This document shows, piece by piece, positions 24,169 to 35,551 of a stretch of 64,000 nt of DNA; position 1 is the stretch's first letter, and each line of letters opens with the position of its first letter. This stretch comes from Echinarachnius parma. Lineage: Eukaryota > Echinodermata > Echinoidea > Clypeasteroida > Echinarachniidae. The notes below the pieces were generated by a model. It was not told the origin of the DNA. It did not search any database and saw nothing but the letters and a program-made list of their open reading frames with translations. A program made the translations under genes and the position numbers. The stretch covers positions 62,001-126,000 of the forward strand of contig JBAMJV010003766.1 in the NCBI GenBank assembly GCA_037951105.1, given 5' to 3'.

Positions 24169-24545
24169 ATTCATTAGTTATCTAACAGTATCTCAAATGT
24201 GGATTATATGTCGGACATTTGTTTTTGGTTCTTCCATTAACTTGTTGAAGCTGCTAATCCGCTCTAATATAACACATTAGCACTTCACTCTATATATCTC
24301 TTGCCCAACAAGTTTCATATTCCTAGCTGCCACTCATTCCCCCGATTGACTAGTTCATCAATCAACGACACAGCATTACAGGGAACTAGTAATTATTTTG
24401 ACCTATGCAAAACCTGGGAAAAAATAAGGTTGATAAAATAATGTGAAATTGAATGCCTTATTGCCATTGCTGATTTTTGAACAATAATGCTATTTGCCAT
24501 CTCATTGCCAAACAATTGTACAAAGTTTAAATGATCATAGGCGTT
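24168..24545. repeat. Left arm of long inverted repeat
   Basis: Contains CCATTAACTTGTTGAAGCTG, CCCCCGATTGACTAGTTCAT and TTTTGACCTATGCAAAAC. All occur in reverse order and complement at 26830-27200. Arm similarity is imperfect, with small indels. Confidence 0.65.
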
Positions 24546-24737
24546 CTCTGTGATTGGTTAATTGGGCTAGGGGGTTTGGGGGTTCGGGGCTGTAGGGTGG
24601 CATTCTTATATATTTTCCTAAGTCAGCATCATATTATGTCATGATTTTGTATTCCAATATTCTTCCTAAAAATTGTTTCTAAATGTAGGCAAGAAAAATT
24701 GTAGGACAGCCTGACCACACCCCTAACTCTCATTGGA

Positions 24738-25118
24738 AATGATGAGATTGAACGTCTTTGGTGTTTACACTGTATGGTAGATATGATGAGATTGAACGTC
24801 TTTGGTGTTTACACTGTATGGTAGAAATGATGAGATTGAACGTCTTTGGTGTTTACACTGTATGGTAGAATGATGAGATTGAACGTCTTTGGTGTTTACA
24901 CTGTATGGTAGAATGATGAGATTGGACGTCTTTGGTGTTTACACTGTATGGTAGAATGATGAGATTGAACGTCTTTGGTGTTTACACTGTATGGTAGAAT
25001 GATGAGATTGAACGTCTTTGGTGTTTACACTGTATGGTAGAATGATGAGATTGAACGTCTTTGGTGTTAACACTGTATGGTAGAATGATGAGATTGAACG
25101 TCTTTGGTGTTTACATCT
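24738..25118. repeat. Minisatellite, unit about 43 bp, nine copies
   Basis: The unit begins GATGAGATTGAACGTCTTTG and ends CACTGTATGGTAGAAT. Copies are almost identical, and the last is cut after GTGTTTACA. Unit length is 42-45 bp. Confidence 0.95.
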
Positions 25119-25284
25119 TCGATCCTGGGATTGCAGAGAGACGGGGTGAAAGAAAACAGAAAGAGTGCGGGATTGAAAGAAAAAAACATAAATAGAGGAA
25201 GAGAGCAGGGAGAGAGGAGAAAATAGAGGGGGAGATAAGGGCGTATCCAGTAAAATGCACACGCATTATTATGTAACATTTGCA

Positions 25285-25875
25285 ATGTACCCCATAACTC
25301 CTCGATACTCCATTGGATAGGAGCACGGTAGGCCTATCCCCATGACCCTTGATACTACTCCACTGGATAGGGTCACCGTTCTCATTTGACCCTCGATACT
25401 ACTCCACTGTACCCCATGACTCTTCGATACTACTCCACTGGATAGGGGCACCGTACCCCCCATGACCCTCTTTACTACTCCATTGGATAGGGGCACCGTA
25501 CCCCCATGACCCTCTTTACTACTCCACTGGATAGGGACACCGTACCCCCATGACCCTTGATACTACTCCACTGGAAAGGGGTAACGTAGGCCATGACCCA
25601 CTGGATACGGGTAACGTACCCCATGAACCACTGGATACGGGTAACGTACCCCATGACCCACTGGATACGGGTAACGTACCCCATGACCCTTGATACTACT
25701 CCACTGGATATGGGCAACGTACCTCCATGACATTTGATACTACTCCACTGGATAGGGGCACCGTACCCCCATGACTCTGCGATACTACTCCACTGGATAG
25801 GGGCAACTTACCCCATGACCCTTGATACTACTCCACTGGATAGGGGCACCGTACCTCCATGACTCCGCGATACTG
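25285..25875. repeat. Minisatellite, unit about 44 bp with sub-unit variants
   Basis: Repeats of TACTACTCCACTGGATAGGG plus a CACCGTACCCCCATGACCC segment. A run at 25585-25685 has a shorter unit lacking TACTACTCC. About 13-15 units in all. Confidence 0.9.
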
Positions 25876-26390
25876 CTCCATTATATTGATGCATAATTGC
25901 CACCTACCTCTGATTAGTTACACGTTACTTTTAAGCCATTAAGCGCTTCATTTAGGAGAGGTATATTATCACCTTGATGGATTTGGGTTAATTCGACCTA
26001 CGATGAAACTCAGAGATTGGCAGAGTAAAAGCTAGATGATCCCGCAGAACAGAGTGTTAATTGGTTCTACAAAGCATCGAACAATAAAAGTATTTACGCC
26101 ACTAAGTATCAATATAAACCTTCAATGGATCGATACACTCTCGAAAGTTTCCACTAACCGATCTTGTAGGATTTAGGTCGTACAAATTATGAGAATGAGA
26201 AAGAGGAGTATGAGAAAACTCAACCTAACTAACTGACTGACTAACTAACTAATTACAGTGAACTAAATAAACAAAACAATAAAGTCAGGTTTTTTAAACC
26301 AGATGTAAGAAGAAATATATTGATTGTTTACCATGGTGACTTTCAGAACGATTTATGTTTGATTTGATAAACCATTAATATGGCTTCAAA

Positions 26391-26517
26391 CAGGCCCGCA
26401 GCCAGAGGGGTGCGTCTTGGCCATGTAAACTTGTAGTCATGGGGCAACGATCGGTCTTGTTGACGACCCCCCCCCCCCCCCCCCCCCTCCCCCTTGAGAA
26501 TTCATGCTACGGGCCTG
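26391..26517. mobile_element. Short hAT-like element, 127 bp
   Basis: Termini CAGGCCCGCAGCC and the complement of CAGGCCCGTAGCA. Flanking duplication CTTCAAA on both sides (7 bp, or 8 if one terminal base is reassigned). The interior holds a C-run of about 25. Confidence 0.65.
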
Positions 26518-26829
26518 CTTCAAATGTATCCCTGGTAAAAATGATAATGATGGTAATTATGATATAGCCGTGCAACACTTGACTAGAACGGCACGTATTT
26601 TTAGTGAACAATATTCTAATCAGCCTCATTATGCACAAAATGGCATTTCTGACGTATCTAGGTTGTATGAAATGCATGAAAGGGATTTAGTATTTCTGTG
26701 CACTGACGAAACTCACTGGCATATCTAGTGTTTGTCATGTTTGGTCGTTTTCCTCTTACTATATTATAAGTATGACACTAGCTTTCGTTTAAAACTGTTC
26801 TCATTTCATTGAGATATTGGGGATTCATT

Positions 26830-27200
26830 TTGTAAAACAACAGCAACAGGGGACATGCAAACTTTGTACACACTTCTGGAAATGAGATAGCAAACAGCAT
26901 TATCGCTCAAAATTCGGCCATATTGCATTTTCACATTTTATCAACCTTTTGTCCGTTTTTGCATAGGTCAACATAATTACCTTTAATGCTGTGCCGTTAA
27001 TGGATGAACTAGTCAATACGGGGGAAGGTGGTGTAAATTACTGTAATTGAAATCAATTGTTCGGAGTGCAGGGAATATGAATCTTGTCAGGCAAGAGCTA
27101 TAGAGTGAATTAGTGCTAATGTGTTACATAGAGCGGATTTGCAGCTTTAACAAGTTAATGGGAGAACCGAAGATCCGGTAAAGTAACTAATAAATTAGTG
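26830..27200. repeat. Right arm of long inverted repeat
   Basis: Complement of the left arm at 24168-24545. Together the arms enclose about 2.3 kb containing both minisatellites and the short hAT-like element. Confidence 0.65.
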
Positions 27201-27673
27201 TTTGTTAATAAAAACACGCTCAGTATACATAAGCTATTTTATTGAAGAAGAACGAAATCCGTGAATATTAGGCATGGAGATCGTATAAAAGGTATTTGCT
27301 TGGCTATAACCCTCATGATCACTACCAAGAAGTTCACTAGCAGCTTATCTCTACAAATCTCTACAAGTCAAATTGATTTCAATACTATTTCCTTGTTATT
27401 CACCGTACTGAATACATGTTTATCAGACTACCATTTTAATTTGATATTAATGCATCGGATGTGTATATGACATAATGTCTTTTTTTAACCGTTTATAACC
27501 GTTGAGTTAAAACGTGAGATAAGTCCTAGCCATACAGCTATCAATTTGATCAAACGCAGTTGGTCTACGTGTGCTTAATTTTTAATCCGGTTCCCATGTT
27601 TCTCTTCTGTACACGTATTGCAAAGGGAATTGATTTCATGTCGATTTGATTTGGTTTAATTGGATGACTAAGA
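27201..27673. other. Upstream of gene B
   Basis: Probable promoter and 5' UTR region of gene B. No TATA box or other element could be assigned. Confidence 0.4.
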
Positions 27674-27758
27674 ATGGAACGCCTTATGCTGATTCTGTTA
27701 CTCTACTCTTCTGTTTTCATCAAGAAAGTTGCAACGTCAGACAATGAAGACAACGAAG
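27674..27758 (+). CDS. Gene B first coding exon: signal peptide
   Basis: ATG, then a hydrophobic core (MERLMLILLLYSSVF) and a short acidic stretch (SDNEDNE). It ends in phase 1 at a GTATGT donor. The phase matches the next SRCR exon (31092), and the gene A first exon has the same role and phase, which supports this start. The residues are not similar to the gene A signal peptide. A false exon is possible because the next exon is 3.3 kb away. Confidence 0.6.
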
Positions 27759-28108
27759 GTATGTAAATTTAACAGCTTTCTTTTCTTCGAATTAATCCCA
27801 ACTCCATAAACCAAATAAACATTGGACTCTTTGGATTTTGTCAAAGGGAATAAGCAAATAAATAAGCGACATTCTATAATTCAGAACAACAACACACTTA
27901 TTTAACACATCATATATATCGATATATAATACATGGTTGTTATGTTACATAATACAAAATATAAATTAGAATTGTGAAATATCATTAAATAATTCAATTA
28001 ATTGATATGTCATATATTCTTTTGAATAGTTTATGATTTACCAAAGTAATTTTTTTTTCAAACCGTAGTCACACGGTTTATATTTTGTTACCAAATTTGT
28101 TACTAAAT
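27759..28108 (+). other. Gene B intron 1, first part
   Basis: AT-rich sequence with nothing recognised. Confidence 0.5.
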
Positions 28109-29226
28109 CAGGGGTGTCGATCCTGGGGGGTAGGGGGGGGCGGTCGCCCCCCCCCCCCCCCCCCCAATGAAAATATTGGAGGGGCGAACATATCATTTTG
28201 CCCCCCCCCCCCAATAATTCCGAAAATGAGGAAGAAAAAAATCGATTGATATAATGCCAAAGAGGGGAAAGACACATTTATCAATAATTAATCTTCAAAA
28301 TAGCCGTTTTTTAGTTTGAAAAGGACTGTAAATCTCTTTTTTGCCGCGCGCTTCGCGCGCATACAGTTTCTCATATTGCAAGTTTCATTTGGGTTGCGGG
28401 AACTCACCTTTTGAAATGTGTTGGGCAGCGAAATTTCTCAAACGCACACCTCAAACGAAGTTTATTAAACCCTCATCTAATAGATAGCACACCGTCACAG
28501 AAAATAAAATAATCTCAGTACATATACGCTGAACACAAATCAAATTGGAATATCATGTCCCCCCACATTTGAAAAAGGAGCAGATTGTCCCCCTCCCTTT
28601 GTCATTATGTATGTTTGGTTCCATACCTATATACTTCATATTACGTGAAATGTCTGTCTTAGGTGTGCACCAAATCGCACAATTTCACGCCCAAAAATAC
28701 AAAAGCTCCCTACTGTGGGAGGGGGACACCCCCTCCCACACCTCCCCCGCTCGGTCGCTTCGCTTCCTCGCAATGTCTCCCCTACACTTTTGAGAAATTG
28801 TTGACGCCCTTGCTTAGTTTCATGGGAGCCAAATGCCCTAGACTATATATCGATGGCTCGATCTATAGTATACATGAGCACGTTGATCCATCTCATGCAA
28901 GGCTCAGTCTTTTCCTCGCTATGCCCTTTAAAAATACGTTATGAGTAGGCTCACTAATTTATACAATTTTAACACCCATGCTAGGAGCAAATGTCTGAAA
29001 TCTAAAAGCTTCCGGGGGCTCCGCCCCCCTGGACCCCATTATTGTCCCCAAATGTGGGTGCCCCCCAAAGTCAGGTCTTCGAGCCATCAAGACACTTTCA
29101 ATGAGCGCATAATAAAACTTCCAGGCATGCCAATGTGGGGCTTTTAGCTCTGGTCACTCTGGAAAAAATTTCAAATTTCGCCCCCCCCCCCCCCCCCCCA
29201 ATCTCAAAAACGGATCGACACCCCTG
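28109..29226. mobile_element. hAT-like non-autonomous transposon in gene B intron 1
   Basis: 1118 bp. Starts CAGGGGTGTCGATCC and ends with its exact 15-bp complement. The flanks TACTAAAT and TGCTAACT agree at 6 of 8 positions, consistent with an aged 8-bp target duplication. The interior from about 28270 to 28960 is the reverse complement of much of 20190-21110, including the CGCGCGAAGCGCGCGGC palindrome. No transposase. Confidence 0.7.
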
Positions 29227-29304
29227 TGCTAACTTATAATTATACGTGAAAAGTAGTATTACGTGATTCAAACAAATTAAAAGTATCTATACAATAAAAC
29301 AGTG

Positions 29305-29640
29305 TTCGTACATTGTCATGATTAATGTTGCAGTGTACATGTAGATTATTAGAAATGTGTAAAATATATGTTAAGTATGAAGCATTGAAATAGATCCATA
29401 GTATACTGTATATGCAACTCTGCAATGATAGTCTCTTTCAGCACCCTATCCACATACTATATACTAATCGATTATTACATCAGCTATCATGACGGTTCGT
29501 ATATGTTGTCATGATTTATTTGCAGTACACATGTATCATTAGAACTGTGTAAAATATATGTTGAGTATAAAGTTTGGAACTGGATCCACATTATAATTAT
29601 ACAGTGTGTTATAATGGTCTCTTCCAACACATTACAGCAG
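29305..29640. repeat. Diverged tandem duplication in gene B intron 1
   Basis: Two units (about 29305-29450 and 29493-29640) share TTGTCATGATT, GTGTAAAATATATGTT, GGATCCA and ATGGTCTCTT-like blocks in the same order. Confidence 0.6.
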
Positions 29641-30224
29641 CTGCTAACATAGTATATATTTGTTTTTTCCAAAATACAATTAGTGTCGAGTTACAGCGAC
29701 CAAGTTCATTCATTTCGTTGCAAACTTGAAATCTACCTGACATAATGCGTTGTGCACTGATGCAGAAGTAATCAGTTTAAATATAATGCTAGAAATACTC
29801 TTATTTCACAAACGGTAAACAAATGGTAAAAGGTAATCATGTTAAAATACTTTATAATAAGAAAAATATGGAATAACACGAGGTAAGTTTGCCTGCAGTG
29901 TACCTATGCGGAACTACATGTTATGACTCTATAATGGAAATTACAACAATTCGCTACATAGAATATGTCAACCAGAAATACATGTTTATCATGAAATTAT
30001 ACAATTATGAAATACGTATATAGTTATGAAATTATGATCTACGTGTAGAATGGAATAGATGGAATATGTCAAGTAGAATAACATGTGGAATTATGACATT
30101 ATGAAATACAGTCATGTAGAATGGAACATGTCAAAAAGAATACAAACAATCATCAGTAATGAAGGATAATGATTATGTTCAGATACATTATGTGTCTCAG
30201 TTTGCAAAAGGCAAAATCAGCCTT

Positions 30225-30478
30225 TGTCTTCACCCAACGTCAACGTGGCACCCAATGCACTAACCCTGCTATATCCCGTCGTCATAGCAAGGACTTAGTG
30301 GGCTCCGTGGTCATAGGATAATAATGGTTGGTTAGTTATCTGGGATTTACTGATGAGCTCAATCAATTGTATTTATGTCTGGGTCATCAATTATCGTCAC
30401 CATCCTAGAGACGCACCCTTGGTGTGAACCCGCGGGTGATTAGTGCGTGGAGCAGTGCTCTGACCACTTGACCAAATA
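30225..30478 (-). mobile_element. tRNA-derived SINE (copy 1)
   Basis: The minus strand begins with a tRNA-like head: TTTGGTCAAGTGGTCAGAGC (A-box region), then GGGTTCACACC (B-box-like). A non-tRNA body follows. Duplicated at 34492-34935. Confidence 0.55.
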
Positions 30479-31091
30479 AACTTTTAACAAAAATGAAGAA
30501 ACAATGACAACCAGAAGGCATTTATAGGTCAAGTTGTTAATTAACAAATCTTTTTTGCTCGTTACATTGATGCAATTAATTTGTGCAATGTGTTTTTAAT
30601 GTGATCTGGTAACTATGTTGGCATGTGCAAACAATGGCAAACTCCTTACTCTTACTCTTTACACTGAATTTGTACACAGTTATAATTACACATGTATCCA
30701 GTAGAAAATTATAAATCTGAACACTTCAATCATACATATCTTGATAACAAAAGATACATTATTTTTTAGCAAACCGAAAGCTTTTCCATATGGCTATAAC
30801 ATGTCTATTGGTAATACGAATGTAACGCGGTGTGTGAGAACCGCTAGAGTTCGAAGTAAGTGTTGTGGTTCTCGACAATGTTACTATGTTTGCCTCGTCT
30901 GTATATTAGGTTGTAAACTTGTAACAGTGCAGTTCATGTGGTTCATGTGTTTTTACACACCCTCATTCATGCCTAGTACCCATATTGCACCTGGGCGGGG
31001 AGCAGCAATGTAGATAAAGTGCCTTGCATTAACACTAGTTATGTACATTAAATAAACATTAAAGTTTCTTGTTGCCTTCTTGTTATTCTAG

Positions 31092-31730
31092 GACCCTCTC
31101 AGGTGAGACTTGTCGGAGGCAGTGACTCGTTCGAAGGCAGAGTAGAGGTCTTCCATATGAGTTCTTGGTCCACTATTTGTGATGACAACTGGGACGTACG
31201 TGATGCCTCGGTAATCTGTGGAATGCTGGGACATCTCGGGGCGAGTTCAGCGCCAGGACAGGCCTTCTTCGGCGAAGGAACAGGACCTATCTTGCTGGAC
31301 GAAGTCCTCTGTAACGGGTCAGAGACTGACATCCGGGAGTGCGACCATACCGGATACTTGCAGCACGACTGTTTGCATAGTGAAGACGCCGGAGCAGTGT
31401 GCTCCAATAAGTCTATTCGACTCCTTGGTGGGCACCGTCCTGATGAAGGTACTGTAGAGGTCCTCCACAACAACAACTGGTTCTCTGTTTGTGATGACGA
31501 ATGGGATGATCTGGATGCTACGGTTGTGTGCAGGATGTTAGGTTACAATGGGTCGAGTTACGCAGTGACAGATGCTCATTACGGCGAGGCATATGGCGAC
31601 ATTTTACTTGACAATGTACGATGCAGCGGGAACGAGGATGACATACTAGACTGTCCACATGAGGGTCTTCGAAATCACAACTGCCGTCACGACGAAGATG
31701 CTGGGGTCGTTTGCTCTTACGAAACCGATG
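31092..31730 (+). CDS. Gene B exon 2: SRCR1 and SRCR2
   Basis: 639 nt, phase 1 to phase 1, so it can be added or skipped without changing frame. SRCR1 (VRLVGGSDSFEG to AVCS) and SRCR2 (IRLLGGHRPDEG to VVCS) each have six Cys in the group A-like pattern, with CDDNWD or CDDEWD motifs and MLG. The acceptor TTATTCTAG and donor GTAAGG are clear. Extracellular ligand-binding modules; the ligand is unknown. Nearly identical to exon 3. SRCR1 here reads SETDIRECDHTG where exon 3 has SEADIKECDHYG. Confidence 0.9.
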
Positions 31731-31864
31731 GTAAGGGCAACTGTATATTATTATACTGTTTTCGGACACACTTTACGGGTTGTAATGCTGTGACCTACAA
31801 CATGATTGTATCTAGCACACATTCTCTTAGAATGAATACCATAATCATTGTTAGCTGTAGATAT

Positions 31865-32778
31865 ACAGAGTGTATCAAAAAAAAGGTAATCGAAGTTCAA
31901 AGGCCAATAATTTCAAAATGATACATTCTCGTATCAATCAGGCGTGGATGTAAGGAGTAGTTATGCAGCTTTAATTTGACACATTTCCTGAATCAGCAAT
32001 GTCACACATCGCTGAGTTCTCTGTGATTGAAAGTGACACATGCAGAACCCACTTTTTGCAAGTTTGGGCTAATGAATGCAAGCTTGAAAGTAAAATAATG
32101 GTGCCACACTTGAATGAAAACATCAATTTAAACCGTTTTTGTTGGGTTTGCGAGTTACTGAATCGTTAAGCTGAATACATCACTGATATCATACATGATT
32201 TAGTACATTTTAATTGATCATGAATATGCGCTGGCCTGCCATCCACCAGAATTCAATTCTGATGTTAACATCAGAGGCAAAAAAAAATTGGCAGCTTGGA
32301 TTAGCAACTTTGAGGTAGGTCAAGTGATCGGGCCATTTTTCCTCAAAGGAATTAACATTAACAGGGGACATGTACCTTCAGATGATACCTCAGTTGGAGG
32401 AACACATTAGGCGACAGGGTCGAGGAGTATTTGGACAGATTTAGGGCAGGGTTAGGGTTAGGGTTAGCCCATCGCTGTCAGAGATGGACTAGCCGAACTA
32501 AAAGGGCGTTGCGATCAAAAGTTAAGTGGAATGGCCACAAAGGTCCTCTGATTTAATTTTTGTTTTACTTCTTCCTTTCGGGAAATTTGAAGAACAAGGT
32601 GTGTACATCTTCTCGTGACCTGGACGATGTGCAGGGCCGCAATCGACACGAAGTGGATGTATTAGCCCAAAAATAAAAACAACATTTAAGTGTGACACCA
32701 CTCATTTCAGGAATCCATTTATAAGCCAAAACTTGCAAAAATTGGGTTTCGCACCTGTCATCTTCATCAACAAGAACT
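31865..32778 (+). mobile_element. Mariner-type element with dead transposase
   Basis: The left edge follows TA and reads CAGAGTGTATCAAAAAAAA, like a transposon terminus. Frame-shifted plus-strand pieces give IGPFFLKGIN, GDMYLQMIPQLEEHIR, VEWPQRSSDL and DLDDVQ in the order expected for an IS630/Tc1/mariner-type transposase catalytic and C-terminal region. Several frameshifts and stops. A (TTAGGG)-like triplet repeat lies at 32450-32467. The right end is lost at the duplication boundary. Confidence 0.5.
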
Positions 32779-33438
32779 CAACAATTCGCTGCATGGAATA
32801 TGTCAACCAGAAATGCATGTTTATTATGAAATTATAAAATTATGAAATACGTATATAATTATGAAATTATGATTTGCGTGTAGAATGGAATAGATGGAAT
32901 ATGTCAAGTAGAATAACATGTGGAATTATGAAATTATGAAACACTTAAAGTAGTATGACATTATGAAATACAGTCATGTAGAATGAAAAACACGGAACAT
33001 GTCAACTTATGGAGCAGTCACACGATGCTTGCGACGACCTGCAACAAGACAATAGAACTTATGAAGGGCCGATCATGTTCGAAATAACTAGACGTTACAT
33101 CAGAATGCAAATATCGCAATAAATTCGGTATTATTCCCAATTATAGCCATAAATAGGTTGTATGTATTACATTTAGGCTAAAGTAAACCTAACATGTTAT
33201 TTACCGTGCTTCATAAGCATCATAAGCCTGGTTTTGGGTTGTCGATCGAACAATAGCACGACTGGTCACGAGGAACGCATGCGCCGTGTGTTCTCTTGCG
33301 ACGGCAGGTTACCCGTCGCAAGGTTTTTGAACATCAAAAAGTCGGTTCAAAATCCGTTGCGATCAAAACAATAGAAGAGAGAGAGAAAGAGCATGCGGTT
33401 ATTGCGGTGATTGCGGTTATTGCAGTGGCTTCATCTCA

Positions 33439-33630
33439 CCCTATTGACCTATTGAAATTGCATCCATGGCAAATATTCATGGTTTGGTAGACAATACTTA
33501 ATCCTGAATACTTCAGGCAAGTCTCGTCGCATGCGGCATTGCGGTGACCTATTGAAATCGTATCCATGGCAACGATGCATGGTTTGGTAAACAATGATTT
33601 ATCCTGAATACTCCAGGCAAGCCTGCTTTT
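33439..33630. repeat. Direct repeat inside the Harbinger-like element
   Basis: Two ~80-bp units, each starting TGACCTATTGAAAT and ending CAGGCAAG, separated by about 30 bp. Confidence 0.7.
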
Positions 33631-34059
33631 CATCAAAAGTTATTTATTCTCATTACACACCTACACACCCTCATCATTGAAAGGGAGGTATTTAACCGAC
33701 AGGTTTGTATTGTCATGATTGGGATCGGCATCCACATGACAGCGAAGGGGGGGGGGGGGGGGTCTCGGCTCTTGCGCGAGATTCTCCTTCATGTCCCACA
33801 GTTGTTATTTTTGTTGTTTTTCTAACTTGTTTACTGCGGTAATTTATATTTGGACCATTTTGGGTCTTTGTATGAGCTAAAAGCCAAAAGCTTGCACCCC
33901 TACCCCCGTCCTATATGTTTATATTTTGCAACATTTTTCTTTGTTATGGCTCCATACTAAGCATACTCAGGTTAATTTCATATAAGCTTGGTGCACCAAT
34001 ATGGTTGCCCACCGCTAGTATGCTCCCAGGGGAGTAGAGGATGTGTACAAGGTAATTGT

Positions 34060-34200
34060 TAAATGCGCTTAGAGGCTATTAGGCGCGATATAAATACGAA
34101 CTACTAATATTAATAATTATTATTAAATACTATTGTTATTATTATCATTATTACTATTATAATTATTATAATTATTATTAGTAGTAGTAGTAGTAGTATC
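34060..34200 (+). repeat. SINE 3' tail and (TTA)n
   Basis: GCGCTTAGAGGCTATTAGGC, then GCGATATAAATACG, then TTA/TAT repeats. It resembles the complement of the tail of the SINE at 49250-49620. Confidence 0.5.
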
Positions 34201-34491
34201 ATTATTCCATAATTTGTGCATCATATACACCATATCAATATAAGAGCAGAGAGGTATTAACGCTCATCCTTGAAATGCGTGAGTGTTTATATTGTATAGC
34301 TGCAGTGAGTTTGTACACCGCGGTAATTTATTACAGACTTTGACACTTTCCGCCTTTCATACGCGCACGTGACCAATCGCAAGCTGTTGCAGGTCGTCGC
34401 AAGTCCCGTCTGACTGCTCCATTAGTAATTAAGGAAAATAATTATGTTCAGATATATTATGTGTCGCAGTTTGCAAAAGGCAAAATCAGCC

Positions 34492-34935
34492 TAGTGTCTT
34501 CACCCAACGTGGCACCCAATGCACTAACCCTGCTATATCCCGTCGTCATAGCAAGGACTTAGTGGGCTCCGTGGTCATAGGATACTAATGGTTGGTTAGT
34601 AATCTGGGATTTACAGACGAGCTCAATCAGGAGACCGCTTCTGTAATGTATGCAAATAATATGCGTATGACATAAGACTCTCCGTTGGCAAGCTTAACAA
34701 TAGTAACTAGGTCCGGCAAGCTAAGTTTGCCGGAGATTGCCGGACATAGTTACTATTTTTAAGCTTGCCAGCGGGGAGTCTGACGTCATACGCATAATAT
34801 TGGCATACATTACAGAAGCGGTATATTGTATTTATGTCTGGGTCATCATTTATCGTCACCATCCTAGAGACGCACCCTTGGTGTGAACCCGTGGTGATTA
34901 GTGCTTGGAGCAGTGCTCTGACCACTTGACCAAAT
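34492..34935 (-). mobile_element. tRNA-derived SINE (copy 2), split by hairpin
   Basis: Same element as 30225-30478, carried by the duplication and interrupted by the insertion at about 34630-34824. Confidence 0.55.
34630..34824. mobile_element. 195-bp hairpin MITE specific to copy 2
   Basis: Arms ACCGCTTCTGTAATGTATGC / GCATACATTACAGAAGCGGT, with an inner GGCAAGCTTAA..TAGTAACTA and its complement. It is missing from the equivalent place in copy 1 (about 30374), so it inserted after the duplication. Confidence 0.8.
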
Positions 34936-35551
34936 AAACTTTAAACAAAATGAAGAAACAATGACAACCAGAAGGCATTTATAGGTCAAGTTGTTAATTA
35001 ACAAATCTTTCTTGCTCGTTACATTGATGCAATTAATTTGTGCAATGTGTTTTTAATGTGATCTGGTAACTATGTTGGCATGTGCAAACAATGGCAAACT
35101 CCTTACTCTTACTCTTTACACTGAATTTGTACACAGTTATAATTACACATGTATCCAGTAGAAAATTATCAATCTGAACACTTCAATCATACATATCTTG
35201 GTAACAAAAGATACATTATTTTTTAGCAAACCGAAAGCTTTAGTTCCATATGGCTATAACATGTCTATTGGTAATACGAATGTAACGCGGTGTGTGAGAA
35301 CCGCTAGAGTTCGAAGTAAGTGTTGTGGTTCTTGACAATGTTACTATGTTTGCCTCGTCTGTATATTAGGTTGTAAACTTGTAACAGTGCAGTTCATGTG
35401 GTTCATGTGTTTTTACACACCCTCATTCATGCCTAGTACCCATATTGCACCTGGGCGGGGAGCAGCAATGTAGATAAAGTGCCTTGCATTAACACTAGTT
35501 ATGTACATTAAATAAACATTAAAGTTTCTTGTTGCCTTCTTGTTATTCTAG

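Larger units (their letters stand above)
29944..31864 (+). repeat. Tandem duplication, copy 1 (SRCR exon block)
   Basis: From CAACAATTCGCTACATAGAA to CTGTAGATATA, 1.9 kb. It reappears at 32779-36325 in the same order with few substitutions, but there it is split by two insertions. The block carries part of an intron, a SINE, the two-SRCR exon and part of the next intron. Confidence 0.85.
33010..34421. mobile_element. PIF/Harbinger-like non-autonomous element, TTA TSD
   Basis: 1412 bp. Terminal inverted repeats of 36 bp with four mismatches (TGGAGCAGTCA...CTTGCGACGACCTGCAAC and complement), flanked by TTA at 33007-33009 and 34422-34424. A 3-bp TTA duplication is the PIF/Harbinger signature. 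No transposase frame. It contains a twofold ~80-bp repeat (33439-33520, 33549-33630), a G-run, and a SINE-like tail. It is absent from duplication copy 1, which gives the empty site. Confidence 0.75.

Noticed and set aside
24738-25875. CRISPR-like array
   Set aside because: Units are contiguous with no unique spacers, and the genome is eukaryotic. They are minisatellites.
32450-32467. Telomere repeat TTAGGG
   Set aside because: Only about three units, inside a degraded transposon; not a telomere.
33296-33490. Transposase frame in the Harbinger-like element
   Set aside because: Low-complexity VIAVIAVIAV and basic residues, with no DDE or MADF/Myb-like motif.
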